Assembly (NCBI GenBank): GCA_037190485.1
Contig: JBBCJB010000027.1
Coordinates: forward strand, 1 to 64,000
Length of the DNA: 64,000 nt
Reading direction: 5' to 3'
From: Parapedobacter sp037190485
GTDB lineage: Bacteria; Bacteroidota; Bacteroidia; Sphingobacteriales; Sphingobacteriaceae
Position numbers and translations under genes: made by a program. Positions 27,342 through 35,824 of this stretch are shown piece after piece. Within the stretch, counting starts at the first letter, position 1; every line of letters starts with the position of its first letter. The notes beneath the pieces were generated by a model. That model was not told where the DNA came from. It searched no databases and worked only from the letters and a program-made list of their open reading frames with translations.

Positions 27342-27372
27342 ACCGGAGGGAACGGTCATCCCGCCCTCCGGT
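27342..27372 (+). terminator. Terminator after the TlpA-SusC-SusD operon
   Basis: ACCGGAGGG (27342-27350) pairs with CCCTCCGGT (27364-27372) across a 13-nt loop, followed by CAATTATTTT. The stem is perfect; the T run is interrupted. Confidence 0.7.
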
Positions 27373-27402
27373 CAATTATTTTCAGGAAATTGCCGGAACT
27401 AA

Positions 27403-27705
27403 CTAGTTCCTTTCGCCCGCGTCATCGACGAGTGCGTCGACATCGAGGCTATAGCCGTCCAATTGGGTTTGCAGATCCGTCTTGTCAGTGGCCGACAAAT
27501 GACATGGGGCTTTGGTTGCTTCACCGCAACCACCATTTTCGTCAACGATGTCCCAATAAGTCGATTGGAAGAACTGGCTAGGGTTCGTCAAACTGCCGTT
27601 GTAGTAATACGTTGCCCGTTTCTTAACCAGCAAACCTGCCGCTGCCGCCGTACCACCCACTAACGTGAATACCGACAACAATGCTAAACCTATAATTCTG
27701 CGCAT
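27403..27705 (-). CDS. Small exported protein with a Cys pair (DUF6520-like)
   Basis: 100 aa. Signal peptide about 1-22 (GLALLSVFTLVGGTAAA), then ATYYYNGSLTNPSQF, STYWDIV, and the motif CGEATKAPC (Cys at about 60 and 68), ending in an acidic tail. The overall plan of a short exported protein with an aromatic patch and one Cys pair resembles small DUF6520-type proteins found beside MauE-like genes in Sphingobacteriia; family membership is a resemblance, not proved. It is the last gene of a minus-strand group with the MauE-like gene and a lipoprotein, convergent with the TlpA-SusCD operon. Confidence 0.7.
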   Translation of the reverse strand: MRRIIGLALLSVFTLVGGTAAAAGLLVKKRATYYYNGSLTNPSQFFQSTYWDIVDENGGCGEATKAPCHLSATDKTDLQTQLDGYSLDVDALVDDAGERN

Positions 27706-27842
27706 TGTAATTTATGTTTAATGCTTAACCTGTTGGCGCAGTGACCCGCGCCCTTATTTTTCGGGCCTTTTGACTCTCCCGGCGTCCCTGCCTTTCCGGG
27801 GCCTTTCCCGTGGGGCTTCCCCACGGTCCGGGCGGTTGTTCG

Positions 27843-28292
27843 CTAAGCCATGGCGCTCCTCCTTCCCTGTCCCGATCGTTCCAGCATGAACGCGATGATT
27901 ACTCCGATGAGCAGGGTGGCGTTGGCCGCCACCAGCCAAGCCCACGTGCTCCCTTCCCACCAGCCGATGCAGGCGCAGGGCTTTCGCGGCAGGCGCTCGA
28001 GCAGCGCCAGCTCGGCATACACCGTATAGGCCGCCAGTAGCGATGCCGCTCCCTCGAAGGCAAGGGGCCGGATGGGGCGCCACACGATGCCTGCCCATAA
28101 ACCGGCCCCGATGCCGAGTTGCATGCCGAGGTTCACCCACAGCAGGGGTTCCTTCCAGCCTTGGGGGAATGCCTGTCCATGCCAGTCGGCACGGGTACCG
28201 TCGATGCGCCACGCGTCGTGCATGCCGCGCCACAGCAGCAGCCCGCCAATGAGCGCGCTGGCGAAGGCCGTGTAGGTGCGGTAGCGTTTCAT
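27843..28292 (-). CDS. MauE/DoxX-like redox-associated membrane protein
   Basis: 149 aa with four predicted membrane helices (about 8-23, 50-70, 80-97 and 115-137). A cytosol- or periplasm-facing loop carries PRKPCACIGWWEG, with a CxC pair, characteristic of MauE-like proteins thought to pass electrons to thioredoxin-like partners. It starts 10 bp after the lipoprotein gene. 137 bp separates it from the small Cys-pair gene; that gap contains a stable hairpin, CCGTGGGG-N3-CCCCACGG (27808-27826), without a T run. Confidence 0.75.
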   Translation of the reverse strand: MKRYRTYTAFASALIGGLLLWRGMHDAWRIDGTRADWHGQAFPQGWKEPLLWVNLGMQLGIGAGLWAGIVWRPIRPLAFEGAASLLAAYTVYAELALLERLPRKPCACIGWWEGSTWAWLVAANATLLIGVIIAFMLERSGQGRRSAMA

Positions 28293-28302
28293 CCCCGGGA
28301 TC

Positions 28303-28902
28303 CTAAAGCAGTATCGCCCCCCACCGCTTGCAGTCCTTCTCGGGCGGCGGGCACAGCCCCACGCGGTTCATCGGGGCCATCGTGACGATGAAGCCGCCGT
28401 CGGCGGATCGGGATCGCCCGCCGAGCGGGCCCAACGTCCCGTGGTCGAAGTAGTCGCGGTGGTAGTGCCGCCCGTCGTCGCCGAGGCTGTCGCGCGTGGA
28501 GGTGAACACGAGCGTGTTGTAGCCCCACCATTCGCGCGGCGGTGCGTGCTGGGCCGCGTCGGTGTACACACTGTCGTAGGCGGCCAGGTAGATGTGCATG
28601 CCATCGGCGCCTTCCTGGCAGAGCTGGCGCACCATGGCGCAGAGGTAATCCATCGATACCCAGGCCACGCGGGTGTTGGCGAGCTGCTCGCCGTCGCGCT
28701 CCACGTAGCCGGCCCGCGGGGCGTAGTTGGCCACCATGCGCCGGGCTTCTTCCACGGTGAGCCGCGCGGAGTCGGGCAGTTGCGACCGGGTTATGGGGGT
28801 CTCCGCCGCTTTGTGATCGCGGGGTGCTTGCAGGGGGCCGCAGGCCACGGCTACCGCGGCGAACAGGCCCAAAAGGGTGAGATTGAGTCGGTGTTTCTTC
28901 AT
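28303..28902 (-). CDS. Lipoprotein of unknown function
   Basis: 199 aa. Lipoprotein signal about 1-21 (LGLFAAVAVAC), then a soluble domain with RLTVEEARRMVANYAPRAG, ADGMHIYLAAYDSVY and WGYNTLVFTSTRD, and a late CPPPEKDC pair. I do not recognise the family with confidence. It is first in the minus-strand group with MauE-like and Cys-pair genes, so it may take part in the same process. Confidence 0.65.
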   Translation of the reverse strand: MKKHRLNLTLLGLFAAVAVACGPLQAPRDHKAAETPITRSQLPDSARLTVEEARRMVANYAPRAGYVERDGEQLANTRVAWVSMDYLCAMVRQLCQEGADGMHIYLAAYDSVYTDAAQHAPPREWWGYNTLVFTSTRDSLGDDGRHYHRDYFDHGTLGPLGGRSRSADGGFIVTMAPMNRVGLCPPPEKDCKRWGAILL

Positions 28903-28974
28903 GATGCAAACGTAAGGGATAGGGGAATGGGGGGAAACCCTACGTACGAAGGGTATTTAGGGTGGCAGAAGACA

Positions 28975-28998
28975 CCGCCGCGGGTTTCCCCACGGCGG
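28975..28998 (-). terminator. Strong GNRA-loop hairpin after the Fn3 protein gene
   Basis: On the minus strand CCGCCGTGGG, GAAA loop, CCCGCGGCGG gives a 10-bp stem with one wobble pair. It lies 27 bp past the stop of the gene ending at 29025. Only a weak pyrimidine run follows, so it is a probable terminator or transcript-stabilising hairpin. Confidence 0.65.
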
Positions 28999-29024
28999 CG
29001 TTTGGTTTGGGGACAGGGCCTGGT

Positions 29025-29621
29025 TTAGCGCACCAGCTGCGATACGGGTTCGGACCAGTCGCTTACGCCGGCGCCGTTGCGGGCCCGGACGCGCACGTAG
29101 TAGCGCACCCCCACTTCGAGTGGCGCAAGGATGTTGCCCTTGGCGCGGCGGCTGGTGAACGGCTCGGGCCATACGATGTTGCCGTCGGCGTCCTTCTCGC
29201 GCGAGAGGCAGATCTCGAACAGCCAGCTGGTGCCGACGGGTTCGAACACGAAGTTGAATTGCCCGGATTGCAGGTAGTCCAATAGCCGTAGGCGCTCGGG
29301 GATGCCGGGCGGCAGCAGCTTGGCGGGGAGGCCCGCCAGCGGGAGCCCAGAGCTGAGGATGGTGGATAGGTCGCCGTCGGCCACCGTGTTCACGTAGAAG
29401 GCCAGCCGCTTCATCAGCCCCGCCAAGTGCAGCTTGGCGTCGCGCTTCTCGCTCTTGTCGAGCGGGCTGCCCTGTCTGCTGGCGATCTCCAGCTTGGTGC
29501 GGTAGTCGTCGTAGGCGTCCTGCACGTCGGTGAGCGCCGGTTCGGGCATGGGGAACCTTGCGTTGCCGTCCACGGCCGCGATGGTCGTGCCCACGAGGTT
29601 CAGGAATTCGGTGTCTCTCAT
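29025..29621 (-). CDS. Fibronectin type III-like domain protein
   Basis: 198 aa from ATG at 29621 (MRDTEFLNLVGTTIAAVDGN); an in-frame ATG at 29657 would add 12 basic residues that look untypical. Residues about 1-110 are helical. Residues about 120-198 form an Fn3-like sandwich (FNFVFEPVGTSWLFEICLS, YYVRVRARNGAGVSDWSEPVS, in which the late W-S-E pattern is typical of Fn3). No signal peptide is obvious. Similar two-part proteins occur in Bacteroidota, but the role is unknown. The next gene downstream is far, and a strong hairpin ends the unit. Confidence 0.7.
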   Translation of the reverse strand: MRDTEFLNLVGTTIAAVDGNARFPMPEPALTDVQDAYDDYRTKLEIASRQGSPLDKSEKRDAKLHLAGLMKRLAFYVNTVADGDLSTILSSGLPLAGLPAKLLPPGIPERLRLLDYLQSGQFNFVFEPVGTSWLFEICLSREKDADGNIVWPEPFTSRRAKGNILAPLEVGVRYYVRVRARNGAGVSDWSEPVSQLVR

Positions 29622-29712
29622 GTTTTTAAAGCCACTCCTGGCTGTCCTTTTTTTCATTTTCTTTTTTTTATTTGATTATCAACATTTTGTACAGATGGAT
29701 TGCCATGCGTCC

Positions 29713-30132
29713 CTACGGACAAAAAATGGCCAAGCAGGCGATGAAGGCATAGAGCAACCCGAAGAAGATCACGAGGAAAAACGTGAGTTGCTGCCAGGGA
29801 AGCAGGCCACCGAAGTGGTTGCCGAACGTGTGCTTGGCATACCCGTGCAGCGTGGGCCAGAGCAGGCGCAACAGCCAGCGCCCGGCGGCCACGAAGGTTT
29901 TCACGGCCACGGCGGCGAGCGTGAGGTGCGCCAGTGGCCCCCCGTCGGTCAGCAGGTCGATGCCGAGCAGCGGCCCATGGGGCAAGCCGAGGAAAAGGAA
30001 CAGGATGAGGAGCACGGGCAGCCCCGTCATCGACCACGGGATGGGCCTTGCCGCCCGGGCCATGGCTTCGTCGTGGAGACGGTCCACGTAGTCGCTTGTG
30101 CGAAGCCTCCGGATTGATGTTTGTTGGATCAT
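29713..30132 (-). CDS. Small membrane protein of unknown function
   Basis: 139 aa with three likely membrane helices (about 35-58, 65-85 and 112-137). The N terminus is basic and hydrophilic (QQTSIRRLRTSDYVDRLHDEAMARAARP). No family recognised. It lies 91 bp upstream of the Fn3 gene on the same strand, with an A/T-rich gap between, and 104 bp after the xylan locus, a stretch in which I see no clear terminator. Confidence 0.55.
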   Translation of the reverse strand: MIQQTSIRRLRTSDYVDRLHDEAMARAARPIPWSMTGLPVLLILFLFLGLPHGPLLGIDLLTDGGPLAHLTLAAVAVKTFVAAGRWLLRLLWPTLHGYAKHTFGNHFGGLLPWQQLTFFLVIFFGLLYAFIACLAIFCP

Positions 30133-30236
30133 GTTATTTCATTTACCGGCAGCGCTGCATTACCCCGCCGTCGGAACAAACATGAGGATAGTATCCGTCA
30201 ATCGGAAATCGATGGACGACAAGGGATTGCAATGGA

Positions 30237-32222
30237 TTACAAAGGATCGGGACGGAAGAGTTCGGTTTCGAATGGCGAGGCGGGCAATCCTTCCCGGTTA
30301 CGGAGGTTCGGGTTGACGGGATTGTCGGCCCATGCGTAGCGGATGTACCGGGGTTCGGCAATCGCCTCGTGCCAGACCACCACGCGGTCGTCCTCGATCC
30401 GGGCGTTGGCCCAGACGAATTTCCGGTCGTCGCCGGCGATGGCGAACTCGGCGGGCGCGCCGTCGTCGTCGGTGACCAGGCCGCCGCCGGTTTCGGTAAA
30501 GGAGAGCACGATCTTGCTACCTTCTTTCCGCCAGGAATGGTACATCGGCCCGGAAGCCACGAGCGCCTCGCCGTAAACCCGCTCCCGGGCCAGCAAGGCC
30601 AGGCGTTCGCCGATCTCGCCTTTCCGTCCGGGATGGATGTCATTCCATTCGCCCAGATCGATGGCCACGGCCATCGCCGTGTGCGGCACGGCCAATGCCT
30701 TGCGTTGCGCTTCGCGCAGTGCCGCCCAATCGCTCTCGGATGGCCGGTAATCGTACGCCATGAACCCGGGCAGCTGTACATACAGGAAGGGCAGCGTCCC
30801 GTGGCCGAAATGGTTGCGCCAATCGGCGATGAGCGCGGGCAACAGCCGTGCATAGGCTCCGGGCTGCCCCGTGTTGCTTTCGCCGTGGTACCACAATACG
30901 CCCTTCACGCCATAGCCGCCCACGGGCGCGACCATGCCGTTGAACAACGCCGCCGGTTGCTGCCGCGGTTCGATGGGCTGCGGGCCTTCCGCCGCGGCAG
31001 GCTGGAATACCTCCCCGACCCGGTACCGCCAGGTGCCTTTCAGGTCGACGGTATCCCCGTCGGCGAAGATGCGATAAGGCTTGTCCGGCACGAAGCCTCC
31101 CTTGCCGTGGTGGTTCGTGACGCGGACCACGAACGTGTTCATGCCCGCTCTCAGCACATCGGCGGGGATGCGGTACCTACGCTGCGGGTATTGGTACCCC
31201 GTGCTCCCGATCTGCTTGCCGTTGATGTAGGCGATGTCCGCATCGACGATCCGGCCCAGGAAAATCCGTGCCGGTTTGCCAGCCATCGTGGCCGGGATCT
31301 CGACGTCCCTGCGATACCAGACCACGCCGTCCAGTCCGCGGATGCCTTGATCTTCCCAGTAACCGGGTACCTGGATGGTGCGCCACGCGCCGACCGGCGG
31401 CGCGTAGCCTGCCTCGAACCATTTCGTGTCGGCCAGCAGGCCCAGGTCGGCCGGGGGCAGGGGCGCCCTGGCCGCGGCACGGTTGATGGCCTGCACGTGG
31501 GCCGTGTCCTTGTTCTGCCGCAGGACGCCGACCGCGGAAGGGAATGCGTCCAACCCCGCTTCGCTCATCCAGGCTTCGATGGGCGTCCCTCCTACGCTGG
31601 CGTTGATGATGCCGATCGGGACGCCCTGCCTTTCATGCAAGTGTTTGGCGAAGAAATAGGCCACCACCGAAAAGTCGCGCACCGCGTCGCCCACGGCGGG
31701 CCGCCATGCCGCCGCACGCGGTTCGGACGGGGCCGCCGGGAAATCGCGTTGCGGCGCCCGCAGGTCGGCTACCGTCGGCACCAGGAATTGCCTGATCTGC
31801 GGGTGATCGGCCTCGGCGATTTCCGTGGCGTATTCCACGTCATGGATGTTGAGCATGTGCACCATGTTGCTCTGCCCGGCGCAGAACCAGACATCGCCCA
31901 GCAGCACATCGCGGACAACGACCGTGTCTTCGCCGGTAACGGTCAGGGTGTATGGCCCGCCTGCGGGCATGGGGGGCAACGCCACGCGCCAGGTACCGTC
32001 GGCCTCGGTCACGGTACGGTACCGCCTGCCCGCGAAGTCGAGCCCGATGCGTTCACCGCTTGATGCCCATCCCCAGATTTCCAGCGCGGTGTTGCGTTGC
32101 AGCACCATCCCGTCGCTGATGAGCCGGGGGAGCCGCACGTCGGCCAAGGCGGGCAGCCCGAACCCGTGGAGCGCGAAGACGCCTAGGCGGAACAGCCTCA
32201 GCAAACGTGTCCGGTGGCTCAT
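30237..32222 (-). CDS. Sialate O-acetylesterase-type carbohydrate esterase, probable acetylxylan esterase
   Basis: 661 aa from ATG at 32222, overlapping the GH43 stop as ATGA. Signal region about 1-27 (LGVFALHGFGLPALA). The SGNH-hydrolase core carries Ser118 in DVWFCAGQSNMV and the Asp-His pair in NDIHPGRKGEIGERLA. A jelly-roll-like insert (about 290-440, IPATMAGKPARIFLGRIVDA) splits the core, as in the sialate O-acetylesterase family (CE20-like). In xylan loci such enzymes remove acetyl groups from xylo-oligosaccharides, which is the likely role. Last gene of the xylan operon. Confidence 0.88.
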   Translation of the reverse strand: MSHRTRLLRLFRLGVFALHGFGLPALADVRLPRLISDGMVLQRNTALEIWGWASSGERIGLDFAGRRYRTVTEADGTWRVALPPMPAGGPYTLTVTGEDTVVVRDVLLGDVWFCAGQSNMVHMLNIHDVEYATEIAEADHPQIRQFLVPTVADLRAPQRDFPAAPSEPRAAAWRPAVGDAVRDFSVVAYFFAKHLHERQGVPIGIINASVGGTPIEAWMSEAGLDAFPSAVGVLRQNKDTAHVQAINRAAARAPLPPADLGLLADTKWFEAGYAPPVGAWRTIQVPGYWEDQGIRGLDGVVWYRRDVEIPATMAGKPARIFLGRIVDADIAYINGKQIGSTGYQYPQRRYRIPADVLRAGMNTFVVRVTNHHGKGGFVPDKPYRIFADGDTVDLKGTWRYRVGEVFQPAAAEGPQPIEPRQQPAALFNGMVAPVGGYGVKGVLWYHGESNTGQPGAYARLLPALIADWRNHFGHGTLPFLYVQLPGFMAYDYRPSESDWAALREAQRKALAVPHTAMAVAIDLGEWNDIHPGRKGEIGERLALLARERVYGEALVASGPMYHSWRKEGSKIVLSFTETGGGLVTDDDGAPAEFAIAGDDRKFVWANARIEDDRVVVWHEAIAEPRYIRYAWADNPVNPNLRNREGLPASPFETELFRPDPL

Positions 32223-33223
32223 CGATACGGTGTTATGGGCTGGATATGGCCGCGTTCGTCGTGCACCAATTCCGTCACCTTCATCGAGCGCAGGTGCGTC
32301 ACCCCGCCCGAAAGGCTGGAATCGTGGTAGAACAGGTACCACTTGCCGGCAAACGCCACGATGGAGTGGTGCGAGGTCCAACCCACCACGGGTTCGAGGA
32401 TCCTGCCCCGGTACGTGAACGGGCCGTAGGGATTGTCGCCCGTGGCATAGCAGATGTAATGCGTATCGCCCGTGGAATAGGAGAAATAGTAGGTGCCGTT
32501 GTGCACGTGCACCCACGGCGCTTCGAAAAACCGCCGTTCGTTGTCGCCCTGCAGCAACGGATCCCCGTGCCCGTCCAGGATAACCACGTCGCGGGGTGCT
32601 TCGGCCAGGGACAGCAGGTCATCGCCGAGCCGGGCCACTTTCGGGCAGAGGGCCGGTTCGTGATCGGCAGGCAGGTGCACGAAGGGCCCCTCGCCCGCCG
32701 GGTTGAACGTGCCGGTGCGCCAGCGCTGCAGTTGCCCACCCCAGATGCCGCCGAAGTACAGCAGGTGGCTGCCGTCGCGGTCGTTGAACACGGCCGGATC
32801 GATGGAGAAACTGCCTTCGATGGGCCGCGGCCGCGGGGTGAACGGACCTGCGGGCGAAAGGCTCGTGGCCACCCCGATCCGGAAGATGCCTGCATGGTCC
32901 TTTGCGGGGAAGAACAGGTAGTACGTACCGTCCTTATGCGCCGCGTCTGGCGCCCACAGTTGCCGGTCGGCCCACGGGATGTCGCGGACATGCAGCGCCA
33001 CGCCATGGTCGGTCGCCTTTCCCCCTGGATGATCCATCGAGAATACATGGTAGTCTTCCATGGCAAAGTGGCTGCCCAGGTCGTCGAACGGGATCCCCGC
33101 GTCGATGTCGTGCGATGGATAGATGTAGAGTTTCCCTTCGAAGACGTGCGCGGAGGGATCGGCCGTGAACACATGGGTGACCAGCGGGTCGGAAATGGCG
33201 TCTTTCAAGGATGGGGCATTCAT
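32219..33223 (-). CDS. GH43 family glycosidase (beta-xylosidase/arabinofuranosidase type)
   Basis: 334 aa from ATG at 33223, overlapping the symporter stop (ATGA). No signal peptide, so cytoplasmic. The five-blade propeller residues are visible: base Asp22 (FTADPSAHVF), pKa-modulating Asp142 (FSIDPAVF) and acid Glu234 (RRFFEAPWVH). It would release xylose or arabinose from short oligosaccharides after import. The upstream extension of the reading frame is antisense or out of frame with the symporter and was ignored. Confidence 0.92.
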   Translation of the reverse strand: MNAPSLKDAISDPLVTHVFTADPSAHVFEGKLYIYPSHDIDAGIPFDDLGSHFAMEDYHVFSMDHPGGKATDHGVALHVRDIPWADRQLWAPDAAHKDGTYYLFFPAKDHAGIFRIGVATSLSPAGPFTPRPRPIEGSFSIDPAVFNDRDGSHLLYFGGIWGGQLQRWRTGTFNPAGEGPFVHLPADHEPALCPKVARLGDDLLSLAEAPRDVVILDGHGDPLLQGDNERRFFEAPWVHVHNGTYYFSYSTGDTHYICYATGDNPYGPFTYRGRILEPVVGWTSHHSIVAFAGKWYLFYHDSSLSGGVTHLRSMKVTELVHDERGHIQPITPYR

Positions 33224-34656
33224 GGGTTCCTCCGTTGTTTCAGGTCCGTTTCTAGCTGCATTTCGGTTTGTCTGTCTATCCGATAAAAGAACAGGAGCCC
33301 GGCACCGATCAGGAACGGGATCGCGGGGAAAACGCTCACCAACAACCTGATGCCCTGGATGGCTTCCGCCGCCTGGGCACCCGCACCGCTGGACACGTAG
33401 CCGAAACTGCCCAGCAATCCCGTGAGTGCCGCACCGCCCAAGGTGAGCCCCACCTTGAGGCCCACCATCATGGCCGAGAAGATGATGGCCGTGGCGCGGC
33501 GGTTGTTCTTCCATTCGCTGTAGTCGGCCACGTCGGCGATCATGGCCCACAACAGCGGGATGGTGATGCCGTAGAAAAAGCCGTGCAGGACCTGCGAGCC
33601 GAACATCATCGCCACCGATCGCGGCGAAAAGCCATAGAATGCCAGGATGAACAGCGTCGAGATCACCAGCGCGATGCCGAACACGTTCCGTTTGCCGTAT
33701 CGGTCGGCCAAGGGCTTTGACAAACCGATGCCGACGATCATGAAGATGATGCCGCCCGCATTGAAGAGGCCGAAACCCGCGGAAACGGAATCGTCGCCGA
33801 AGAAATCGGCGCCCAGGCGGGCAAGGCCGTCGGTAATGGGCCGGACGAATGCGGCAAGGCTTTCCCGGTCGACGTAGTTCTCGAAATAATACACATAGCC
33901 CCCGCCTTTCATGGCCAGCGTGATGAACACCAACGTGGTCAGCACCAGCATGATCAGCCAAGGCCTGTTGTTCATCAGGTCGCGCAGGTCTTCCTGCAGG
34001 CTGGATCGTTGCTCCGGCTTGGGCACGATGCGCTCGCGCGTGGTCATGAACGTGATCAGCAGCATCGCCGTGCCGATGATGGCCAGCCAGGTCATCACCT
34101 GTTCGATGCCCACGGCCTTGTCTCCGCCGCCCACCGATACGATGATGGGCAACATGAACACCTGCACGAAGAACTGCGCGAACATCACGGCCACGAACCG
34201 GTAGGCCGACAGGCTATTGCGTTCTTTCCTATCGCCGGTGAGCACGCCGCTCAACGCGGCGTACGGGAGGTTGTTTGCGGCATACAGCAACAGCAGCAAC
34301 GTATAGGTCGCCGCCGCGTAGATGACCTTGCCTTGGTAGGAAAAGGCCGGCGTGCTGAAGGCCAGCAAGGCCACGCCGCCCAGCGGGACGGCCGTGTAGA
34401 GGATCCAGGGCCTGAACTTGCCCCAACGGGAACGGGTACGGTCTGCCAGCGCGCCGACGAGCGGGTTGAAGCAGAAACCCGCAAGGAGGCCCACGGCCAA
34501 CAGGATGGCCGATGCATGCCGGGTGGCCAGCCCGTAGATGTCGGTGTAGAAATACGCGAGGTAGGTGATCAGTGTCTGGAACACCAGGTTGGCGGCCAGG
34601 TCGCCCAGGCTGAACCCCACTTTTTCCAGTACCGTCAATCGCTGCGTGGATGCCAT
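33220..34656 (-). CDS. GPH-family (MFS) sugar:cation symporter
   Basis: 478 aa from ATG at 34656, four bases after the xylanase stop; a TTG start further up overlaps the xylanase. About twelve membrane helices. The glycoside-pentoside-hexuronide family signature region is present: FNPLVGALADRTRSRWGKFRPWIL (in parts), with SGVLTGDRKERNSLSAYRF and DVADYSEWKNNRRATAI. Members such as XynP move xylosides or glucuronides across the inner membrane with protons or sodium. Here it most likely takes up xylo-oligosaccharides. Confidence 0.92.
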   Translation of the reverse strand: MASTQRLTVLEKVGFSLGDLAANLVFQTLITYLAYFYTDIYGLATRHASAILLAVGLLAGFCFNPLVGALADRTRSRWGKFRPWILYTAVPLGGVALLAFSTPAFSYQGKVIYAAATYTLLLLLYAANNLPYAALSGVLTGDRKERNSLSAYRFVAVMFAQFFVQVFMLPIIVSVGGGDKAVGIEQVMTWLAIIGTAMLLITFMTTRERIVPKPEQRSSLQEDLRDLMNNRPWLIMLVLTTLVFITLAMKGGGYVYYFENYVDRESLAAFVRPITDGLARLGADFFGDDSVSAGFGLFNAGGIIFMIVGIGLSKPLADRYGKRNVFGIALVISTLFILAFYGFSPRSVAMMFGSQVLHGFFYGITIPLLWAMIADVADYSEWKNNRRATAIIFSAMMVGLKVGLTLGGAALTGLLGSFGYVSSGAGAQAAEAIQGIRLLVSVFPAIPFLIGAGLLFFYRIDRQTEMQLETDLKQRRNP

Positions 34657-34660
34657 GGCC

Positions 34661-35812
34661 CTATCGTTCCTTGAGTGCAACCAATCGGTGGAATGCGGGT
34701 TTCGGCCTGCCTTGCCGATCGAACGGCAACGGGTGGTTGGTCCGCCCGGCCACCGGCCAGTAATTGAGCCAAGACTGGCCGTCGTTGACGCCCCAGAAGG
34801 TAACGCGCGCGATCTTGTCGCGGTGCTTCAGGAAGAGCCTGAACAGGTTCTCGTAATCGCTTGCCTGTTGCTGCGCCACGCTGTCGGGCAGGCCATCCGC
34901 GTAGGGATCCAACGTGGGGTCGCCCGCCGCCATGCGGCGGGCCACGTCGGCGCCCTGGAAATCGCGCGGCAGCACCTCGAGGTCGAGCTCGGTGATCATC
35001 ACCTTGACGCCGAGCGCCGCATAGGCCTCGATGCTCGCCTCGATGGCATCGAACGGCACCCGCCCGGTGTGCCAATGCCCCTGTATGCCCACGCCGTCGA
35101 TGCGGACACCGGCTTCCTGCAGCTTACGGATGAGCGCCAGGCAGCCTTCGCGTTTGGCGGGTTGCTCGATGTTGTAGTCGTTGTAATACAGTTCCACGTC
35201 GGGGGCGGCCTCCTGTGCCAGCCTGAAGGCATCGATGAGGTATCGCTCGCCCAGCAGGTTGTAAAAGATGGATCGCCGCAGGCTGCCGTCTTCGTCCAGG
35301 GCCTCGTTGACCACGTCCCAAGCGTCGAGCCTGCCCGCATACCGGCCGGCCACGGTGGCGATGTGCCGCTGCATGAACAGGCTTAGCGAATCGGCCTGGG
35401 TGATCTGCCCCACGAATGGCGGGAGCTGGCTGTGCCAGATGAGCGCGTGGCCCACCAGGTGCATGCCGTGCTGCTCGCCATAGGCCACGAATGCGTCGGC
35501 CGCCTCGAAATCATAGCGATCCCATTCGGGATGGATCACCTCCGTTTTCATGATGTTCTCGGGGGTGATGGCGTTGAACTGCCGCCAGATCAACGAATCG
35601 GTCGAAGCGTCGGTCGCTTGGATCTGTGCCAGGCTCAGCGCGGTGCCGATCAGGAAATCGCCCTTGAAGGCTTCGCTTAGCGTCGTTTGCTCCACGGTAG
35701 GTTGGCAACCGACGCTTAGCGCGGCCGTCGCCAACGTGATCGCCATCGCGGCCGCCCACGGCGATGTGCCATACGGCCCGCTTCCTGTCTGTTTCATCGA
35801 TGCATCCCTCAT
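34661..35812 (-). CDS. GH10 endo-1,4-beta-xylanase
   Basis: 383 aa from ATG at 35812 with a GGGAG site; a GTG at 35818 and an ATG at 35797 are alternatives. N-terminal hydrophobic segment with a possible lipobox (SVGC, Cys36). Single GH10 barrel: NAITPENIMKTEVI, GHALIWHSQLPPF, acid/base Glu170 in AWDVVNEALDE, and nucleophile Glu275 in MITELDLEV, then FWGVNDGQSW. Cleaves beta-1,4-xylan internally. It follows the larger GH10 by 12 bp. Its compact form suggests a periplasmic enzyme acting on imported oligosaccharides, but surface location is also possible. Confidence 0.94.
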   Translation of the reverse strand: MRDASMKQTGSGPYGTSPWAAAMAITLATAALSVGCQPTVEQTTLSEAFKGDFLIGTALSLAQIQATDASTDSLIWRQFNAITPENIMKTEVIHPEWDRYDFEAADAFVAYGEQHGMHLVGHALIWHSQLPPFVGQITQADSLSLFMQRHIATVAGRYAGRLDAWDVVNEALDEDGSLRRSIFYNLLGERYLIDAFRLAQEAAPDVELYYNDYNIEQPAKREGCLALIRKLQEAGVRIDGVGIQGHWHTGRVPFDAIEASIEAYAALGVKVMITELDLEVLPRDFQGADVARRMAAGDPTLDPYADGLPDSVAQQQASDYENLFRLFLKHRDKIARVTFWGVNDGQSWLNYWPVAGRTNHPLPFDRQGRPKPAFHRLVALKER

Positions 35813-35824
35813 GTTCACTCCCGG

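Noticed and set aside
27808..27826. Terminator between the MauE-like and Cys-pair genes
   Set aside because: The stem is strong, but no T run follows on the minus strand, so I treated it only as a hairpin in the gap.
32223..32516. Upstream extension of the esterase gene by 98 codons
   Set aside because: It is out of frame inside the GH43 gene and lacks a signal peptide; the ATG at 32222 has one and overlaps the GH43 stop.
33224..33961. Upstream extension of the GH43 gene
   Set aside because: Lies in another frame of the symporter gene and adds non-family sequence.
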